A stretch of 64,000 bases of DNA from Sediminibacterium sp. Gen4 (GCA_013391385.1 JACBFI010000004.1:62001-126000); one strand, 5' to 3'. Positions 35,651-44,357 are shown, numbered from the stretch's first letter. Notes: generated by a model from the sequence alone, not told the origin. Program-made: numbers and translations.

Positions 35651-36919
35651 ATGAGTATTGCATTACGGGACAAAAATTGCATTTGGCACCCTTTTACCCG
35701 ACAAAAAAATATGGCCGATCCGATTGCTATTATAAAGGGTAAAGGATCCTTATTGTTTGACGAACAAGGGAATAGCTATATTGACGCTATCAGTAGTTGG
35801 TGGGTAAACTTACATGGACATGCACACCCTTATATCGCAGAAAAATTATACCAGCAGGCTTTAGAATTGGAACAGGTAATCTTTGCCGGATTTACGCACC
35901 GTCCGGCTGTTGAATTGGCAGAACGGCTACTGGCTATTTTACCGGGAAATTTTTCAAGAATATTTTATAGTGACAATGGATCTACCTCTACAGAAGTAGC
36001 TTTGAAAATGGCTATCCAGTATTGGTGGAATCAGGATCAGAAACAAAGGAACAAGCTCATCGCTTTCAAAAATAGTTATCATGGCGATACTTTCGGTGCC
36101 ATGAGCGTAAGTGATCGCAGTGTTTTTACATTGGCTTTTCATGAACTTCTTTTTGACGTTGTTTTTCTGGATACGCCTACACAAGAAAACATCAGTGAAT
36201 TAAAGACCACCATGCAGCAGCATGCAGCACAAACAGCCGCCTTTATTTATGAGCCTTTGGTTCAAGGTGCAGGTGGTATGAATATGTATGATCCTTACCT
36301 GCTCAATGAATTGTTGAATACAGCTAAGCTCAATGATATCATTTGTATTGCAGATGAAGTCATGACTGGATTCGGAAGAACCGGAAAATTTTTCGCCAGT
36401 GAGTACATGAATAAACAACCGGATATTATCTGTTTGAGTAAAGGTCTAACGGGTGGTACCATGGCACTAGGTGTAACAGCTTGTACCGATCGTATTTATC
36501 AGGCTTATGTGAATGATGATGCCATGAAAACATTTTTTCATGGCCATTCGTTTACAGCTAACCCTTTAGCTTGTACAGCAGCGTTAGCGAGTTTAGATTT
36601 ATTAGAAAAAGAAAGCTGCTTATTACAAATAGAAAAAATCACTGCTGCGAATATTTCCTTTGCGGATCAACTACGTACTACTGAACTACCCATTAAAGAT
36701 GTTCGCAGCTTGGGTACTATTCTTGCATTCGAAATAGATCAGGGTAAAAAAGAATACCTGAATCAAGTAAGTGCAACCATCACAAAAAAAGCATTAGATG
36801 CAGGCATGTACATTCGTCCACTCGGAAATACTGTTTATATCATGCCTCCATATTGTATTCTAGATGAGGAATTGGAGAAAGTGTATGAGTTTCTTCTTTC
36901 GGGTTGGGGGTTGAGTTGA
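35651..36919 (+). CDS. bioA: Adenosylmethionine-8-amino-7-oxononanoate aminotransferase (BioA)
   Basis: A PLP enzyme of biotin synthesis converting KAPA to DAPA with S-adenosylmethionine as amino donor. It is a 422-residue class III aminotransferase. The N terminus reads RDKNCIWHPFTRQKN, typical of BioA. Further on are SSWWVNLHGHAHPYIAE, YSDNGSTSTEVALKMA and YHGDTFGAMSVS. The PLP Lys region is ICLSKGLTGGTMALG and HSFTANPLACTAALASL follows. No other bio gene is adjacent. The TGA stop lies inside the first unit of a heptamer array that spans to the stop of the convergent gene. Confidence 0.95.
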   Translation: MSIALRDKNCIWHPFTRQKNMADPIAIIKGKGSLLFDEQGNSYIDAISSWWVNLHGHAHPYIAEKLYQQALELEQVIFAGFTHRPAVELAERLLAILPGNFSRIFYSDNGSTSTEVALKMAIQYWWNQDQKQRNKLIAFKNSYHGDTFGAMSVSDRSVFTLAFHELLFDVVFLDTPTQENISELKTTMQQHAAQTAAFIYEPLVQGAGGMNMYDPYLLNELLNTAKLNDIICIADEVMTGFGRTGKFFASEYMNKQPDIICLSKGLTGGTMALGVTACTDRIYQAYVNDDAMKTFFHGHSFTANPLACTAALASLDLLEKESCLLQIEKITAANISFADQLRTTELPIKDVRSLGTILAFEIDQGKKEYLNQVSATITKKALDAGMYIRPLGNTVYIMPPYCILDEELEKVYEFLLSGWGLS

Positions 36920-37040
36920 TAGTTGACAGATGATAGTTGACAGGAAGAAGTAAAGTAATTCTTGCTAATTACTTTACATTAATTATGAGTATATAAAATA
37001 TATAGTCCATGATCTACTGTCAACTATAAACTGTCAACTT
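36914..37040. repeat. Heptamer-period inverted repeat filling the gap between two convergent stops
   Basis: The left arm (36914-36943) is agttgat, agttgac, agatgat, agttgac, ag. The right arm (37003-37040), read on the minus strand, is agttgac, agtttat, agttgac, agtagat, catggac, ta. A 23-base stretch matches between arms with two mismatches. The 59-base AT-rich spacer is unrelated. The bioA TGA lies in the first unit, and the TAA of the facing gene abuts the other end, so the element occupies the whole gap. It could act as a bidirectional terminator. Confidence 0.85.
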
Positions 37041-38280
37041 ACTCCCTCTTTTTCGGCGGCTTATAATCAAAGGGCAGCATCGTTGCTAATTTTTCCCACC
37101 AGCCCCAGTAACCGGATGTAATCAGATCCAACCCTTCGAAATAACTACCATTGGCTAATACGGCGATGGCATTTTTTCTGGGGAGAACGATCTCTGATAC
37201 TACCGGTGTTTTCGGTTGAACAGATAAGGAATTCGTTCTTACATATTCATCCGGCACTTGTTTGTATTTATAGGTCACTTGTAGATGATCATCAAAATAC
37301 AATCCGGCTGTAAAGCTATCTATGGCAAATGCAATACTATCACCGGGTAAAAGCTGATTGATCAATACCGCCATTTTCTCAGGTTGTCGCATCACTTTTC
37401 GGTAATAATCTGCGCTGTCTTTATTTCCATTAGCCAACAAACTATCATTGACAACGATATTGCCATTACTATTGATATAGGTTCTGGAATTATAGATATT
37501 TCTGACTCTTTTCTTTTCTTCTTCACTCACCTTAATCAGCTTTCTTATTTCAAACCCCTCTTCAATCAATTGGTTTCTGAATAGTGATCGCATAAAGTGC
37601 ATCATAGATCCATAATATGCTTCTGTTCGGTTCCTTTCCCAACGATTCAATAATCTTTTGCGATCCGTTTCAATATCTTCAAATAAGGGATATCCTTGAA
37701 AATAAAATATCCGTGTGCCGTAATTGTATTCAAACACTTTTAAATCATAGCGCAAAATATATCCCAGTGCTCTGTTCTCAAGCACAATCGGCTCATCTGC
37801 AAAAGCGCGAAGAATATTTTCTTTTTTATTATAACGAAATCGAATGGTCTCCGGATTTTTAAGTTTACAATCCGCGGCTAATGCAGATGTTCCTATGAAA
37901 TTTTCTATAAAGAATTTTCCATATCGTTCCCATCCATTTTTTTCATATGGCTCTACAACTACTTCTTGCAGGATATTTACTTTAGGTTTTAATACCACTT
38001 CAATAAAAGCAGGTAATTGAGCATATTGAATTGTGGTTACATAGGTTTCATATCCAATACAAGATATTACTACATCAAAACGACCTTGCGGAAATCGGTC
38101 TAAAACAAATATACCCTCTGCATTTGTTACAGTTCCAATAGATGTATTACTTAAAAAGACATTGGCTAAATGAATGGGCTGTTTAGAATCACTGGCAATG
38201 ACTTTTCCTCTTAATGCTTGCTGGGCAAAGCAAAGATGAAGGTTTGCAATAAAGCTGATCAGTATCAATACGATTCTCAT
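37039..38280 (-). CDS. Carboxypeptidase-regulatory-like domain envelope protein
   Basis: A 413-residue exported protein (signal peptide MRIVLILISFIANLHLCFAQ). The N-terminal CarboxypepD_reg-like beta-sandwich (about 22-105) has LRGKVIASDSKQPIHLANVF, GTVTNAEGIFVLDRFPQG and ISCIGYETY. The rest is a conserved Bacteroidota domain of unknown function with WERNRTEAYYGSMMHFMRSL. No TonB barrel is present. ATG at 38280 is chosen because the longer frame's start would overlap the aspartate-kinase terminator at 38308-38338. Confidence 0.82.
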   Translation of the reverse strand: MRIVLILISFIANLHLCFAQQALRGKVIASDSKQPIHLANVFLSNTSIGTVTNAEGIFVLDRFPQGRFDVVISCIGYETYVTTIQYAQLPAFIEVVLKPKVNILQEVVVEPYEKNGWERYGKFFIENFIGTSALAADCKLKNPETIRFRYNKKENILRAFADEPIVLENRALGYILRYDLKVFEYNYGTRIFYFQGYPLFEDIETDRKRLLNRWERNRTEAYYGSMMHFMRSLFRNQLIEEGFEIRKLIKVSEEEKKRVRNIYNSRTYINSNGNIVVNDSLLANGNKDSADYYRKVMRQPEKMAVLINQLLPGDSIAFAIDSFTAGLYFDDHLQVTYKYKQVPDEYVRTNSLSVQPKTPVVSEIVLPRKNAIAVLANGSYFEGLDLITSGYWGWWEKLATMLPFDYKPPKKRE

Positions 38281-38307
38281 GCCACGATTTGAAGCAACAA
38301 TTTCAAT

Positions 38308-38338
38308 GAAAAAAGCCACCTGAAAAAGCAGATGGCTT
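38308..38338 (-). terminator. Terminator of the aspartate kinase gene
   Basis: Stem aagccacctg / cagatggctt (38313-38322 and 38329-38338, one G-U pair) with a 6-base loop. It is followed on the minus strand by TTTTTTC and lies 26 bases downstream of the kinase stop. Confidence 0.85.
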
Positions 38339-38363
38339 AAATATTAACCTCTTTTAACATTCA

Positions 38364-39683
38364 TTACAAGCCAAATAAACCGCTATTGAGGAGTTGTAAT
38401 GTTTTGGTTTTATACTTACTAGGAACCAGCAAAGAAATATTATGTGTACTTCCGCCATAACTCACCATCGTAACCGGTATTTCCTGAATAGCATTGAATA
38501 GCTTTTGTAATACAGCATCTGTTTGCGCTATTTCATTCCCTACAATAGAAACAATGGTTTGATCTTTATCTACTTCCACTGTTCCGAATGGCTCCAGTTC
38601 TTTTACGATACTACTGAGTGCCGTATCCGTATCAATGGTAACAGATACCGCTACCTCAGAAGTCGTGATCATATCAATAGAAGTGCGATATTTTTCAAAT
38701 ACTTCAAACACTTTTCTTAAAAATCCATAAGCCAGCAACATTCGACTGCTCTTAATCTTGATAGCAATGATTCCATCTTTTGCTGCTACCGCTTTCACAC
38801 CTACACTACCAGCTTCTTTGGTGATGACGGTTCCGGGAGCATCCGGTTGCATGGTATTCAACAATTTCACCGGAACATTCTCTTGTTGTGCCGGCCAGAT
38901 ACAAGTGGGATGTAAAATTTTTGCACCGAAATAGGCCAATTCAGCTGCTTCATCAAAACTCAATTGTTCAATGGCTACTGTTTTATTGACAATACGTGGG
39001 TCATTGTTATGCATACCATCGATATCTGTCCAGATTTCACAAACACTAGCATGAATAGCCGCTGCTACGAGAGAAGCGGTATAATCACTACCACCTCTTT
39101 TCAAATTATCGACTTCCCCTTTTGAATTGCGACAGATATAACCTTGGGTAATGAATAATTTTTTGTCTTTATGCAGTTGTAACTGCTGGCTCAATTTAAC
39201 CTTGATACTCCCCAGTTGAGGTTCTTCATTGGCATCAATGGTCATAAATTCCAGTGCAGGCAGCAACATATGATCGATTCTTTGTTCTTCCAGATAGCAA
39301 CTGAATAATTTGGTGCTCATCAATTCGCCTTGCGCCAGAATATCTTTATTCAATGCTTCGCTAAAAGAAATACGCAAGATGATATTGAGGAATTCAAAAT
39401 GTTCAGTAATTACTGCATTGGCTTTGACGCGAACGGCATCTGTTTTTACCAGATCCAGCACAAACTGTCGATAATGTGCTTCCAGTTGATCGATTCTTTG
39501 TTTGGCTGCCTGTCTATCGCCCTGAGATAAACTGTTGCTGATTTCCACTAAAGCATTGGTAGTTCCACTAAGTGCACTAAGCACCACTATTGTTGGCTCT
39601 GCATCTTTCGTAATTAGTTGTGATACCTGATGCATACGTTCCGGCTTACCTACGCTGGTGCCGCCGAACTTCATTACTTTCAT
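38364..39683 (-). CDS. Aspartate kinase (monofunctional)
   Basis: Phosphorylates L-aspartate, the first step toward Lys, Thr, Met and diaminopimelate. The 439-residue protein has the N-terminal kinase motif KVMKFGGTSVG, the aspartate-binding segment FITQGYICRNSKGEVDNLKR, GSDYTASLVAAA and WTDIDGMHNNDPR. Two ACT domains (about 300-435) probably bind a feedback amino acid. There is no fused homoserine dehydrogenase, unlike ThrA. Standing alone with its own promoter and terminator, its lysine or threonine sensitivity cannot be read from sequence. Confidence 0.93.
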   Translation of the reverse strand: MKVMKFGGTSVGKPERMHQVSQLITKDAEPTIVVLSALSGTTNALVEISNSLSQGDRQAAKQRIDQLEAHYRQFVLDLVKTDAVRVKANAVITEHFEFLNIILRISFSEALNKDILAQGELMSTKLFSCYLEEQRIDHMLLPALEFMTIDANEEPQLGSIKVKLSQQLQLHKDKKLFITQGYICRNSKGEVDNLKRGGSDYTASLVAAAIHASVCEIWTDIDGMHNNDPRIVNKTVAIEQLSFDEAAELAYFGAKILHPTCIWPAQQENVPVKLLNTMQPDAPGTVITKEAGSVGVKAVAAKDGIIAIKIKSSRMLLAYGFLRKVFEVFEKYRTSIDMITTSEVAVSVTIDTDTALSSIVKELEPFGTVEVDKDQTIVSIVGNEIAQTDAVLQKLFNAIQEIPVTMVSYGGSTHNISLLVPSKYKTKTLQLLNSGLFGL

Positions 39684-39724
39684 AAGATTCCCCCTCCCCC
39701 GATTTTTAGTTGTTAAATGAGGTG

Positions 39725-39732
39725 CAAAGGTA
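39725..39732 (-). promoter_or_regulatory. -7 box (TACCTTTG) of the aspartate kinase gene
   Basis: On the minus strand TACCTTTG matches TAnnTTTG and lies about 41 bases before the ATG. The leader carries a G-rich stretch (GGGGGAGGGGG) just before the start codon, possibly an unusual purine-rich ribosome site. Confidence 0.5.
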
Positions 39733-39792
39733 AATGATGAGAAGCTAAGTTTTCTAGGATTTTAAAGAACAGTTGTTAGCCAAACTGTTGTG

Positions 39793-40875
39793 TTAATCCA
39801 TCCATGCAATACCTAATTTTTCTCCCAACGCTTTTAAATCATCTACTACACTTGCCACAATGGGTATTCCCTTTTCCATCCGCTCTTGTTCATATTCCCG
39901 TTCCGGATCACCGGGTATCAACACACGATCTAGTCCGGGCGCAGGCTTCGCATTGCGAAAACGAGTGATCCAGTTATCCATATGTGTTGTGAACTCCTCT
40001 GCAGGACGAAAAGCATCTACGCGCATCGCACCAAAAAAATGTCCAAGACCTTTCCCCGGCATATTTTCAGGCATGGGCACATATGCCGGAAAAGGCGGAG
40101 CCCAAGGACCATAGCTGCCCCCACTAAGCACTGCGGAAAAAATATCAACGATGGCACCCAATGCGTAGCCCTTATGACTTCCATGTTCACGATCGCTACC
40201 CAATGGAAGTAATGCTCCTTCTTTCTTTAAAATATTGGCATCAGTAGATGCATGACCTTCTTTATCCTGTACCCAACCCAATGGTGCAGCTGCATTTTTT
40301 CTTTGCAGTATTTCTAATTTGCCGTTTGCGGCAGTGGTAGTTGCCATATCTGCTACAAAAGGAGGTTGTTCTCCCGCTGGAATAGCTACTGCGATCGGAT
40401 TGGTACCCAACATTCTTTCAATAGAAAAAGTAGGTGCTACCAAAGCACTCGCATTGGTCATAGCCATACCAATCATTTGATGTTCCAATGCCATCATCGC
40501 ATGATACCCTGCAATACCAAAGTGATTGGTATTGCGAACACTTACCCATCCTGTACCCACTTGTTTGGCTTTTTCAATCGCGATCTGCATTGCAAAAGGA
40601 GCTACTACCAGACCTAAACCGGCATCACCATCCACTACAGCGGTTGATGGTGTTTCATGAACCACTTGAATATTTGGGGTTGCATTGATCCTGTTCACTT
40701 CCCATAATCGAACATAGCCACTGAGTCGGGCAACACCGTGACTATCGATACCCCGTAGGTCTGCGGATACTAAAACAGTGGTTGCGGTAGTGGCATCCAC
40801 ATCAGAACAGCCCATTTTCAGGAATACTGCTTTGGTAAATGCATACAATGATTCATACGTATATACCTGATCCAT
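39793..40875 (-). CDS. Ldh family (malate/L-lactate type) NAD(P)-dependent oxidoreductase
   Basis: A 360-residue enzyme of the LDH2/MDH2 family, unrelated to classical lactate dehydrogenases. It has the typical N-terminal motif DLRGIDSHGVARLSGYV, GTGWVSVRNTNHFGIAGYHAM and the nucleotide region LGTNPIAVAIPAG, followed by DMATTTAANGKLE. HGSHKGYALG lies near the C terminus. Substrates in the family include malate, lactate, ureidoglycolate and others, so the reaction is not assigned. No related catabolic genes adjoin it. Confidence 0.88.
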   Translation of the reverse strand: MDQVYTYESLYAFTKAVFLKMGCSDVDATTATTVLVSADLRGIDSHGVARLSGYVRLWEVNRINATPNIQVVHETPSTAVVDGDAGLGLVVAPFAMQIAIEKAKQVGTGWVSVRNTNHFGIAGYHAMMALEHQMIGMAMTNASALVAPTFSIERMLGTNPIAVAIPAGEQPPFVADMATTTAANGKLEILQRKNAAAPLGWVQDKEGHASTDANILKKEGALLPLGSDREHGSHKGYALGAIVDIFSAVLSGGSYGPWAPPFPAYVPMPENMPGKGLGHFFGAMRVDAFRPAEEFTTHMDNWITRFRNAKPAPGLDRVLIPGDPEREYEQERMEKGIPIVASVVDDLKALGEKLGIAWMD

Positions 40876-40925
40876 GCCTGCAAGTTACGAATGGAGAAGC
40901 AGTAGAAAGAAATCAAACGAAAATA

Positions 40926-41597
40926 TTACTCCTGATAGGTGTTATAGATGCCATTCTTTATGGCATAAATAGCGACACCTGCAGTGGTTTTTACATTCAT
41001 TTTTTCGAGAATCTTTACGCGGTGACCTTCCACGGTACGAGAACTCATGAAGAGTAATTCGCCGATTTCTTTACTGGTTTTTTCTTCACAAATGAGTCGT
41101 ATGATTTCTTTCTCTTTGTCAGAGAAAAGCTTGGAAGCATCTGCTTTATAAGGGTTGAATTCACTTCGGGCAATGAGTTTTACCAGACGACCTGATGTTG
41201 TTTTACAGTAGTAGGGACTTCCGGTGTAGACCATTCTGATGGCATCCACAATCTCGCCTCGATCTGCATTTTTGATGATATAACCCATCGCACCGGCTTC
41301 CAAAGCATCGATGACCATTGCATCACTATCAAAAGAAGATAAGGCAATGGATTTGATGGCAGGATATAGTTCTTTGATTGTTTGGATGGCTTCAATGCCA
41401 TCCATTTCGGGCATTTTCAGATCGGTTAAAACAATATCCGGATGGAGCTCTTTTGCCATTTGTATCAACTGTTTTCCATTGGCTGCATCTCCTACTAATT
41501 CGATCGTGGGTTCCTTCAGTAGTAATAATGAGAGTCCATCTCTGAAAATATCATGATCATCGGCTATCAATACACGAATACGGGCAATTTGTTCCAT
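40926..41597 (-). CDS. NarL/LuxR family response regulator
   Basis: A 223-residue DNA-binding regulator. The receiver domain (5-122) has acidic residues DD at 13-14, phospho-acceptor D59 (VLTDLKMP), and conserved Ser (ALSSFDS) and Lys (YIIKNAD). The C-terminal LuxR-type helix-turn-helix (about 155-210) has SDKEKEIIRLICEEKTSKEI and SSRTVEGHRVKILEK. It is 2 bases downstream of its cognate HisKA_3 kinase gene, so both form a two-component system. Target genes are unknown. Confidence 0.94.
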   Translation of the reverse strand: MEQIARIRVLIADDHDIFRDGLSLLLLKEPTIELVGDAANGKQLIQMAKELHPDIVLTDLKMPEMDGIEAIQTIKELYPAIKSIALSSFDSDAMVIDALEAGAMGYIIKNADRGEIVDAIRMVYTGSPYYCKTTSGRLVKLIARSEFNPYKADASKLFSDKEKEIIRLICEEKTSKEIGELLFMSSRTVEGHRVKILEKMNVKTTAGVAIYAIKNGIYNTYQE

Positions 41598-41599
41598 AG

Positions 41600-42349
41600 T
41601 TATAAAGGTATTCTGAAATGATATTCTGTTCCACTTCCGGGAACTGTTTCAAGATATACTTTACCTTTTAATATTCCGGCTCGGCGAAGGATATTTTGTA
41701 ACCCTAAACCTTTTCCCTGATCCATCACTTTTTCCTTATCAAATCCACAGCCATTATCCTTTATCAGGATATTCAATTCTTTTTTCTCTTCATACAAATG
41801 GATCTTGATTTCAGAAGCATTTGCATGCTTTATTGCATTATTCAGCACTTCCTGAAACAATCGGAAAATATGGATTTCTTTCTCTTTGGTGATCGCCAAA
41901 TCCGTTACTGAATTATCGAGCTTAATAGATAATCCATTTCCTTCAGCCAACAACTCAGTTATTTCGGTAATGGCAGTTACTAAACCTTTTTTCTGCAGGG
42001 TATAGGGCATGATATTATTGGATATCTCTCTTAGTCTCTTGGCTATATGATCAATATGGGTGGATGTTTTACCCAATATCATCAAATCATTTTTATCCTT
42101 CGTATCTAGTAAATGGAGATTCATTTTGATGACAGACAGTAGTGGACCCAGATCATCATGAAGATCAGAAGCGATACGCCCTCTTTCGGTTTCAAGCAAC
42201 TCAACTTCCATACGTAATCGGTCCTCGTATTGCCTTGATCTTTTTTTATGTTGTCGAATAATGGTCACAAGAAAAAAAGCAAGGATTGTACCAATAATCA
42301 AGGTGGTAATCAGTATCGTAATGTAAATTCTTGCTTCGCTGGAATACAT
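41600..42349 (-). CDS. HisKA_3-type sensor histidine kinase
   Basis: A 249-residue kinase with one N-terminal transmembrane helix (about 9-31) and a short coiled coil. The HisKA_3 dimerisation domain carries H64 in ASDLHDDLGPLLSVIKMNL. The HATPase_c domain has the N box EVLNNAIKHANAS and G boxes DNGCGF and GKGLGLQNILRRA. No sensor domain is present, so signal input probably comes through the membrane helix or the preceding seven-helix protein, whose gene overlaps this one by 40 bases. Confidence 0.92.
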   Translation of the reverse strand: MYSSEARIYITILITTLIIGTILAFFLVTIIRQHKKRSRQYEDRLRMEVELLETERGRIASDLHDDLGPLLSVIKMNLHLLDTKDKNDLMILGKTSTHIDHIAKRLREISNNIMPYTLQKKGLVTAITEITELLAEGNGLSIKLDNSVTDLAITKEKEIHIFRLFQEVLNNAIKHANASEIKIHLYEEKKELNILIKDNGCGFDKEKVMDQGKGLGLQNILRRAGILKGKVYLETVPGSGTEYHFRIPL

Positions 42350-42972
42350 AGTACTGCTAATGTATACACCAAATGTGCTAAAAAATTCACAATAACCATG
42401 ATATAATATACTCCTCTAAAGAAATCATTACTGAATTCCTGTTGAAAAAGGAATAAACTTTCAATAAAAATACGATAACTATAATAAACAACTGAAGTGA
42501 CACAGATCAAAAAAACGGCATTTTTCCAGAGCGTAATATCATCCTGAAAAATCACTTTGTTGAGTTGATTGATAGAACAAAGAATAAGTACTGCAGAATA
42601 ATAGATCCTATAGTAAGAATTTATTTGAAAGATACTGTTCAGGATCAGATTATCAAATATCCAAATTCCGATGCCAACTAGAAAAAGTGCAATGAAATAA
42701 ATTTTACTTTTTTGGGAGCTCCAATTATAAAAAAGCCATAAAAAAATGGGAAACTCAATTAAAACATAGCAATTGCTAATAAATGCGCTTTTATAACCTG
42801 AGTAAATGATGGTCCTAATAAATAATTCAAATGTAAATGCCACAATCATATAGACGTAAAATGGTCTATAATAGAGCCCCATTCTTTTTTTGCGGATGAT
42901 GGCATATACTACCCCTAAAGCCATCACTATTGCTGCACAGTACGATATTATTTGCCTAATCGAGTCTGCCAT
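42310..42972 (-). CDS. Seven-helix membrane protein, possible sensor partner of the kinase
   Basis: A 220-residue protein with about seven hydrophobic helices and aromatic-rich loops (GLYYRPFYVYMIV, FYNWSSQKSK). I recognise no named domain. The 40-base overlap with the downstream kinase gene implies translational coupling. Because that kinase lacks a sensory domain, this protein is a candidate input module (inference). Confidence 0.7.
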   Translation of the reverse strand: MADSIRQIISYCAAIVMALGVVYAIIRKKRMGLYYRPFYVYMIVAFTFELFIRTIIYSGYKSAFISNCYVLIEFPIFLWLFYNWSSQKSKIYFIALFLVGIGIWIFDNLILNSIFQINSYYRIYYSAVLILCSINQLNKVIFQDDITLWKNAVFLICVTSVVYYSYRIFIESLFLFQQEFSNDFFRGVYYIMVIVNFLAHLVYTLAVLCIPAKQEFTLRY

Positions 42973-42977
42973 TCAAA

Positions 42978-43283
42978 TTAACCATTCAAGGGTGAAGAAG
43001 TAGTAGGGCAAAATGGCGGACAGCGGACACCTTCTTCTAAAATAAGATCGGATGTTTGAACCATATCTGCTCCGTTTTCATCCACACCTACCAATATCGC
43101 ATGAATGGTACCATTTTCTTGCTTACCATAATAAATTCGTAAAGATGCGCAGCCGGGTTGACTTAATAATGCTAAGACTGAGTCTTTGCAAAACATTTCT
43201 GAGTTCACCATACCTGCTGGAACGTCAACTTGGTAGTGAGAAGTCATATCAATAGCTTCCTGTAAGGAAATGAAATGTTCCAT
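42978..43283 (-). CDS. Conserved hypothetical protein with RCPPFC tail
   Basis: A 101-residue soluble protein beginning MEHFISLQEAIDMT. It has LSQPGCASLRIYYGK, a central beta-strand HAILVGVDENGADM and the C-terminal ILEEGVRCPPFCPTTSSPLN. From memory this pattern recurs in Chitinophagaceae proteins of unknown function; no domain is assigned. ATG at 43283 is preferred because the longer frame includes the hairpin at 43336-43369. It lies 5 bases upstream of the seven-helix gene, on the same strand. Confidence 0.65.
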   Translation of the reverse strand: MEHFISLQEAIDMTSHYQVDVPAGMVNSEMFCKDSVLALLSQPGCASLRIYYGKQENGTIHAILVGVDENGADMVQTSDLILEEGVRCPPFCPTTSSPLNG

Positions 43284-43335
43284 AGTATCAAAACAATTGG
43301 TGCTTGTAAATATAAGGTAGGAAATCAGTAAACAG

Positions 43336-43369
43336 GAGCGGGCTGATCCCCCCATGAACCGACCCGCTC
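43336..43369. other. GC-rich hairpin in the leader of the RCPPFC-tail gene
   Basis: gagcggg (43336-43342) pairs with cccgctc (43363-43369) around a 20-base loop. It lies about 53 bases upstream of the ATG at 43283 and is unlike the surrounding AT-rich DNA. No T-run follows on the minus strand, so a terminator is not supported. Confidence 0.4.
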
Positions 43370-43503
43370 TTGAAATGCCCGGTATGATGTCATCAACAGT
43401 TAGCCGGTACTTCAATGATATCCTGTTATCTGATGAGTACTCTTCTGATGTCCTGGAAGAAATAGAAGATCTCTTTTCAAGACAATATTATTTCATAACA
43501 TGA
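43354..43503 (+). CDS. Possible 49-residue small protein
   Basis: A short plus-strand frame from ATG 43354 to TGA 43501-43503 in the otherwise empty 43284-43640 gap. The translation contains SRYFNDILLSDEYSSDV and EEIEDLFSRQYYFIT, a plausible amphipathic helix. There is no clear ribosome site, the start lies inside the hairpin loop, and no family is recognised, so this is only a candidate. The gap downstream to 43640 is AT-rich with nothing visible. Confidence 0.22.
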   Translation: MNRPALEMPGMMSSTVSRYFNDILLSDEYSSDVLEEIEDLFSRQYYFIT

Positions 43504-43647
43504 AGAAAGCATTACGTAGAACTACGCAAAACGAACGTATGTCTACGGTTTTTTGCATTATAACTATCAAAGAATCAATAAATTAAATTATTTGGACATA
43601 TAAATTGGGGGTTGCAGAAGTGAAATAGGCAACTTGAGATTGGGTGT

Positions 43648-43688
43648 ATAGTTCATGGTTATGGTCCATAGTCCATGGTCGATAGTAA
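43648..43688. repeat. Heptamer array next to the ssb terminator
   Basis: Units atagttc, atggtt (one base short), atggtcc, atagtcc, atggtcg, atagtaa. The middle shares atggtccatagtccatggt (19 bases) exactly with the array beside the clpB terminator, and like it abuts a terminator hairpin. Confidence 0.75.
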
Positions 43689-43726
43689 AAGAAAGAGGTT
43701 GCATCTGACTTTTGATACAACCTCTT
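43689..43726 (-). terminator. Terminator of ssb
   Basis: A 13-bp stem (aagaggttgcatc / gatacaacctctt, one mismatch) with an 8-base loop, followed on the minus strand by TCTTTTAC, about 30 bases after the ssb stop. The hairpin is a diverged copy of the clpB terminator. Confidence 0.82.
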
Positions 43727-43755
43727 CGCTTGGTAATTTATATGACCTGGTTTGA

Positions 43756-44211
43756 TTAGAATGGTAAATCATCCATCGGCTCTGTCAATTCATTGGGTGA
43801 GGATACAGTGGGCTGACCTCCTCCATAGGCAGGTGCCGATTGTGGCGTATAACCACTATTGCCTGATGCAGTATTACTACCACTTCCTTCACTCCCTTTG
43901 GTTCCGATCAATTGAATACTCAACACTCGCAAAGTAAGGGAAGCACCATTTCTACCGTCTTGGGTAGTATAAGTACGTACATCCGGATTACCTTCAACAT
44001 ATACTTGCGTTCCTTTTTTCAGGTAAGGAACTACACCTGTGCGGTCTGTCCAATAAGAGCAATCCACCCATACCGTACGGTCTTTTTGTACACCCTGAGC
44101 ATCTTTATATTTTTCAGTATGTGCTACCGTAAAATTGATCACATTCTTTCCGTTCACATTGTTCAAAATGGCATCTTTTCCCAGATTGCCAATCACCAAT
44201 AATTTTATCAT
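43756..44211 (-). CDS. ssb: Single-stranded DNA-binding protein
   Basis: A 151-residue protein that coats single-stranded DNA in replication and repair. The OB fold (1-105) has KLLVIGNLGKDAI, VINFTVAHTEKYKDAQG and WVDCSYWTD. A Gly/Ser-rich linker leads to the acidic C-terminal tip EPMDDLPF, which recruits partner proteins. ATG at 44211 gives the usual MIKLLVIG start; the longer frame adds 14 unlikely residues. This is a second-type, short Bacteroidota SSB, and may be one of several paralogues in the genome. Confidence 0.93.
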   Translation of the reverse strand: MIKLLVIGNLGKDAILNNVNGKNVINFTVAHTEKYKDAQGVQKDRTVWVDCSYWTDRTGVVPYLKKGTQVYVEGNPDVRTYTTQDGRNGASLTLRVLSIQLIGTKGSEGSGSNTASGNSGYTPQSAPAYGGGQPTVSSPNELTEPMDDLPF

Positions 44212-44357
44212 AGCGTAATAGTTTCGGTAAATATCGGCAAAATGACTAATCATGGATACCGTATTTACCGCAAATTTTCAACGTTGTTTAATCAGGTAAG
44301 GAATTTGGTTTAACAAGCTTTCCAATTCTCAATACCGGATGATAAATTGTTTGCTAT

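Noticed and set aside
36914-37040. CRISPR array or insertion-sequence remnant at the heptamer repeats
   Set aside because: Units are 7 bases with no spacers of constant length, there is no cas gene, no transposase fragment and no target-site duplication visible.
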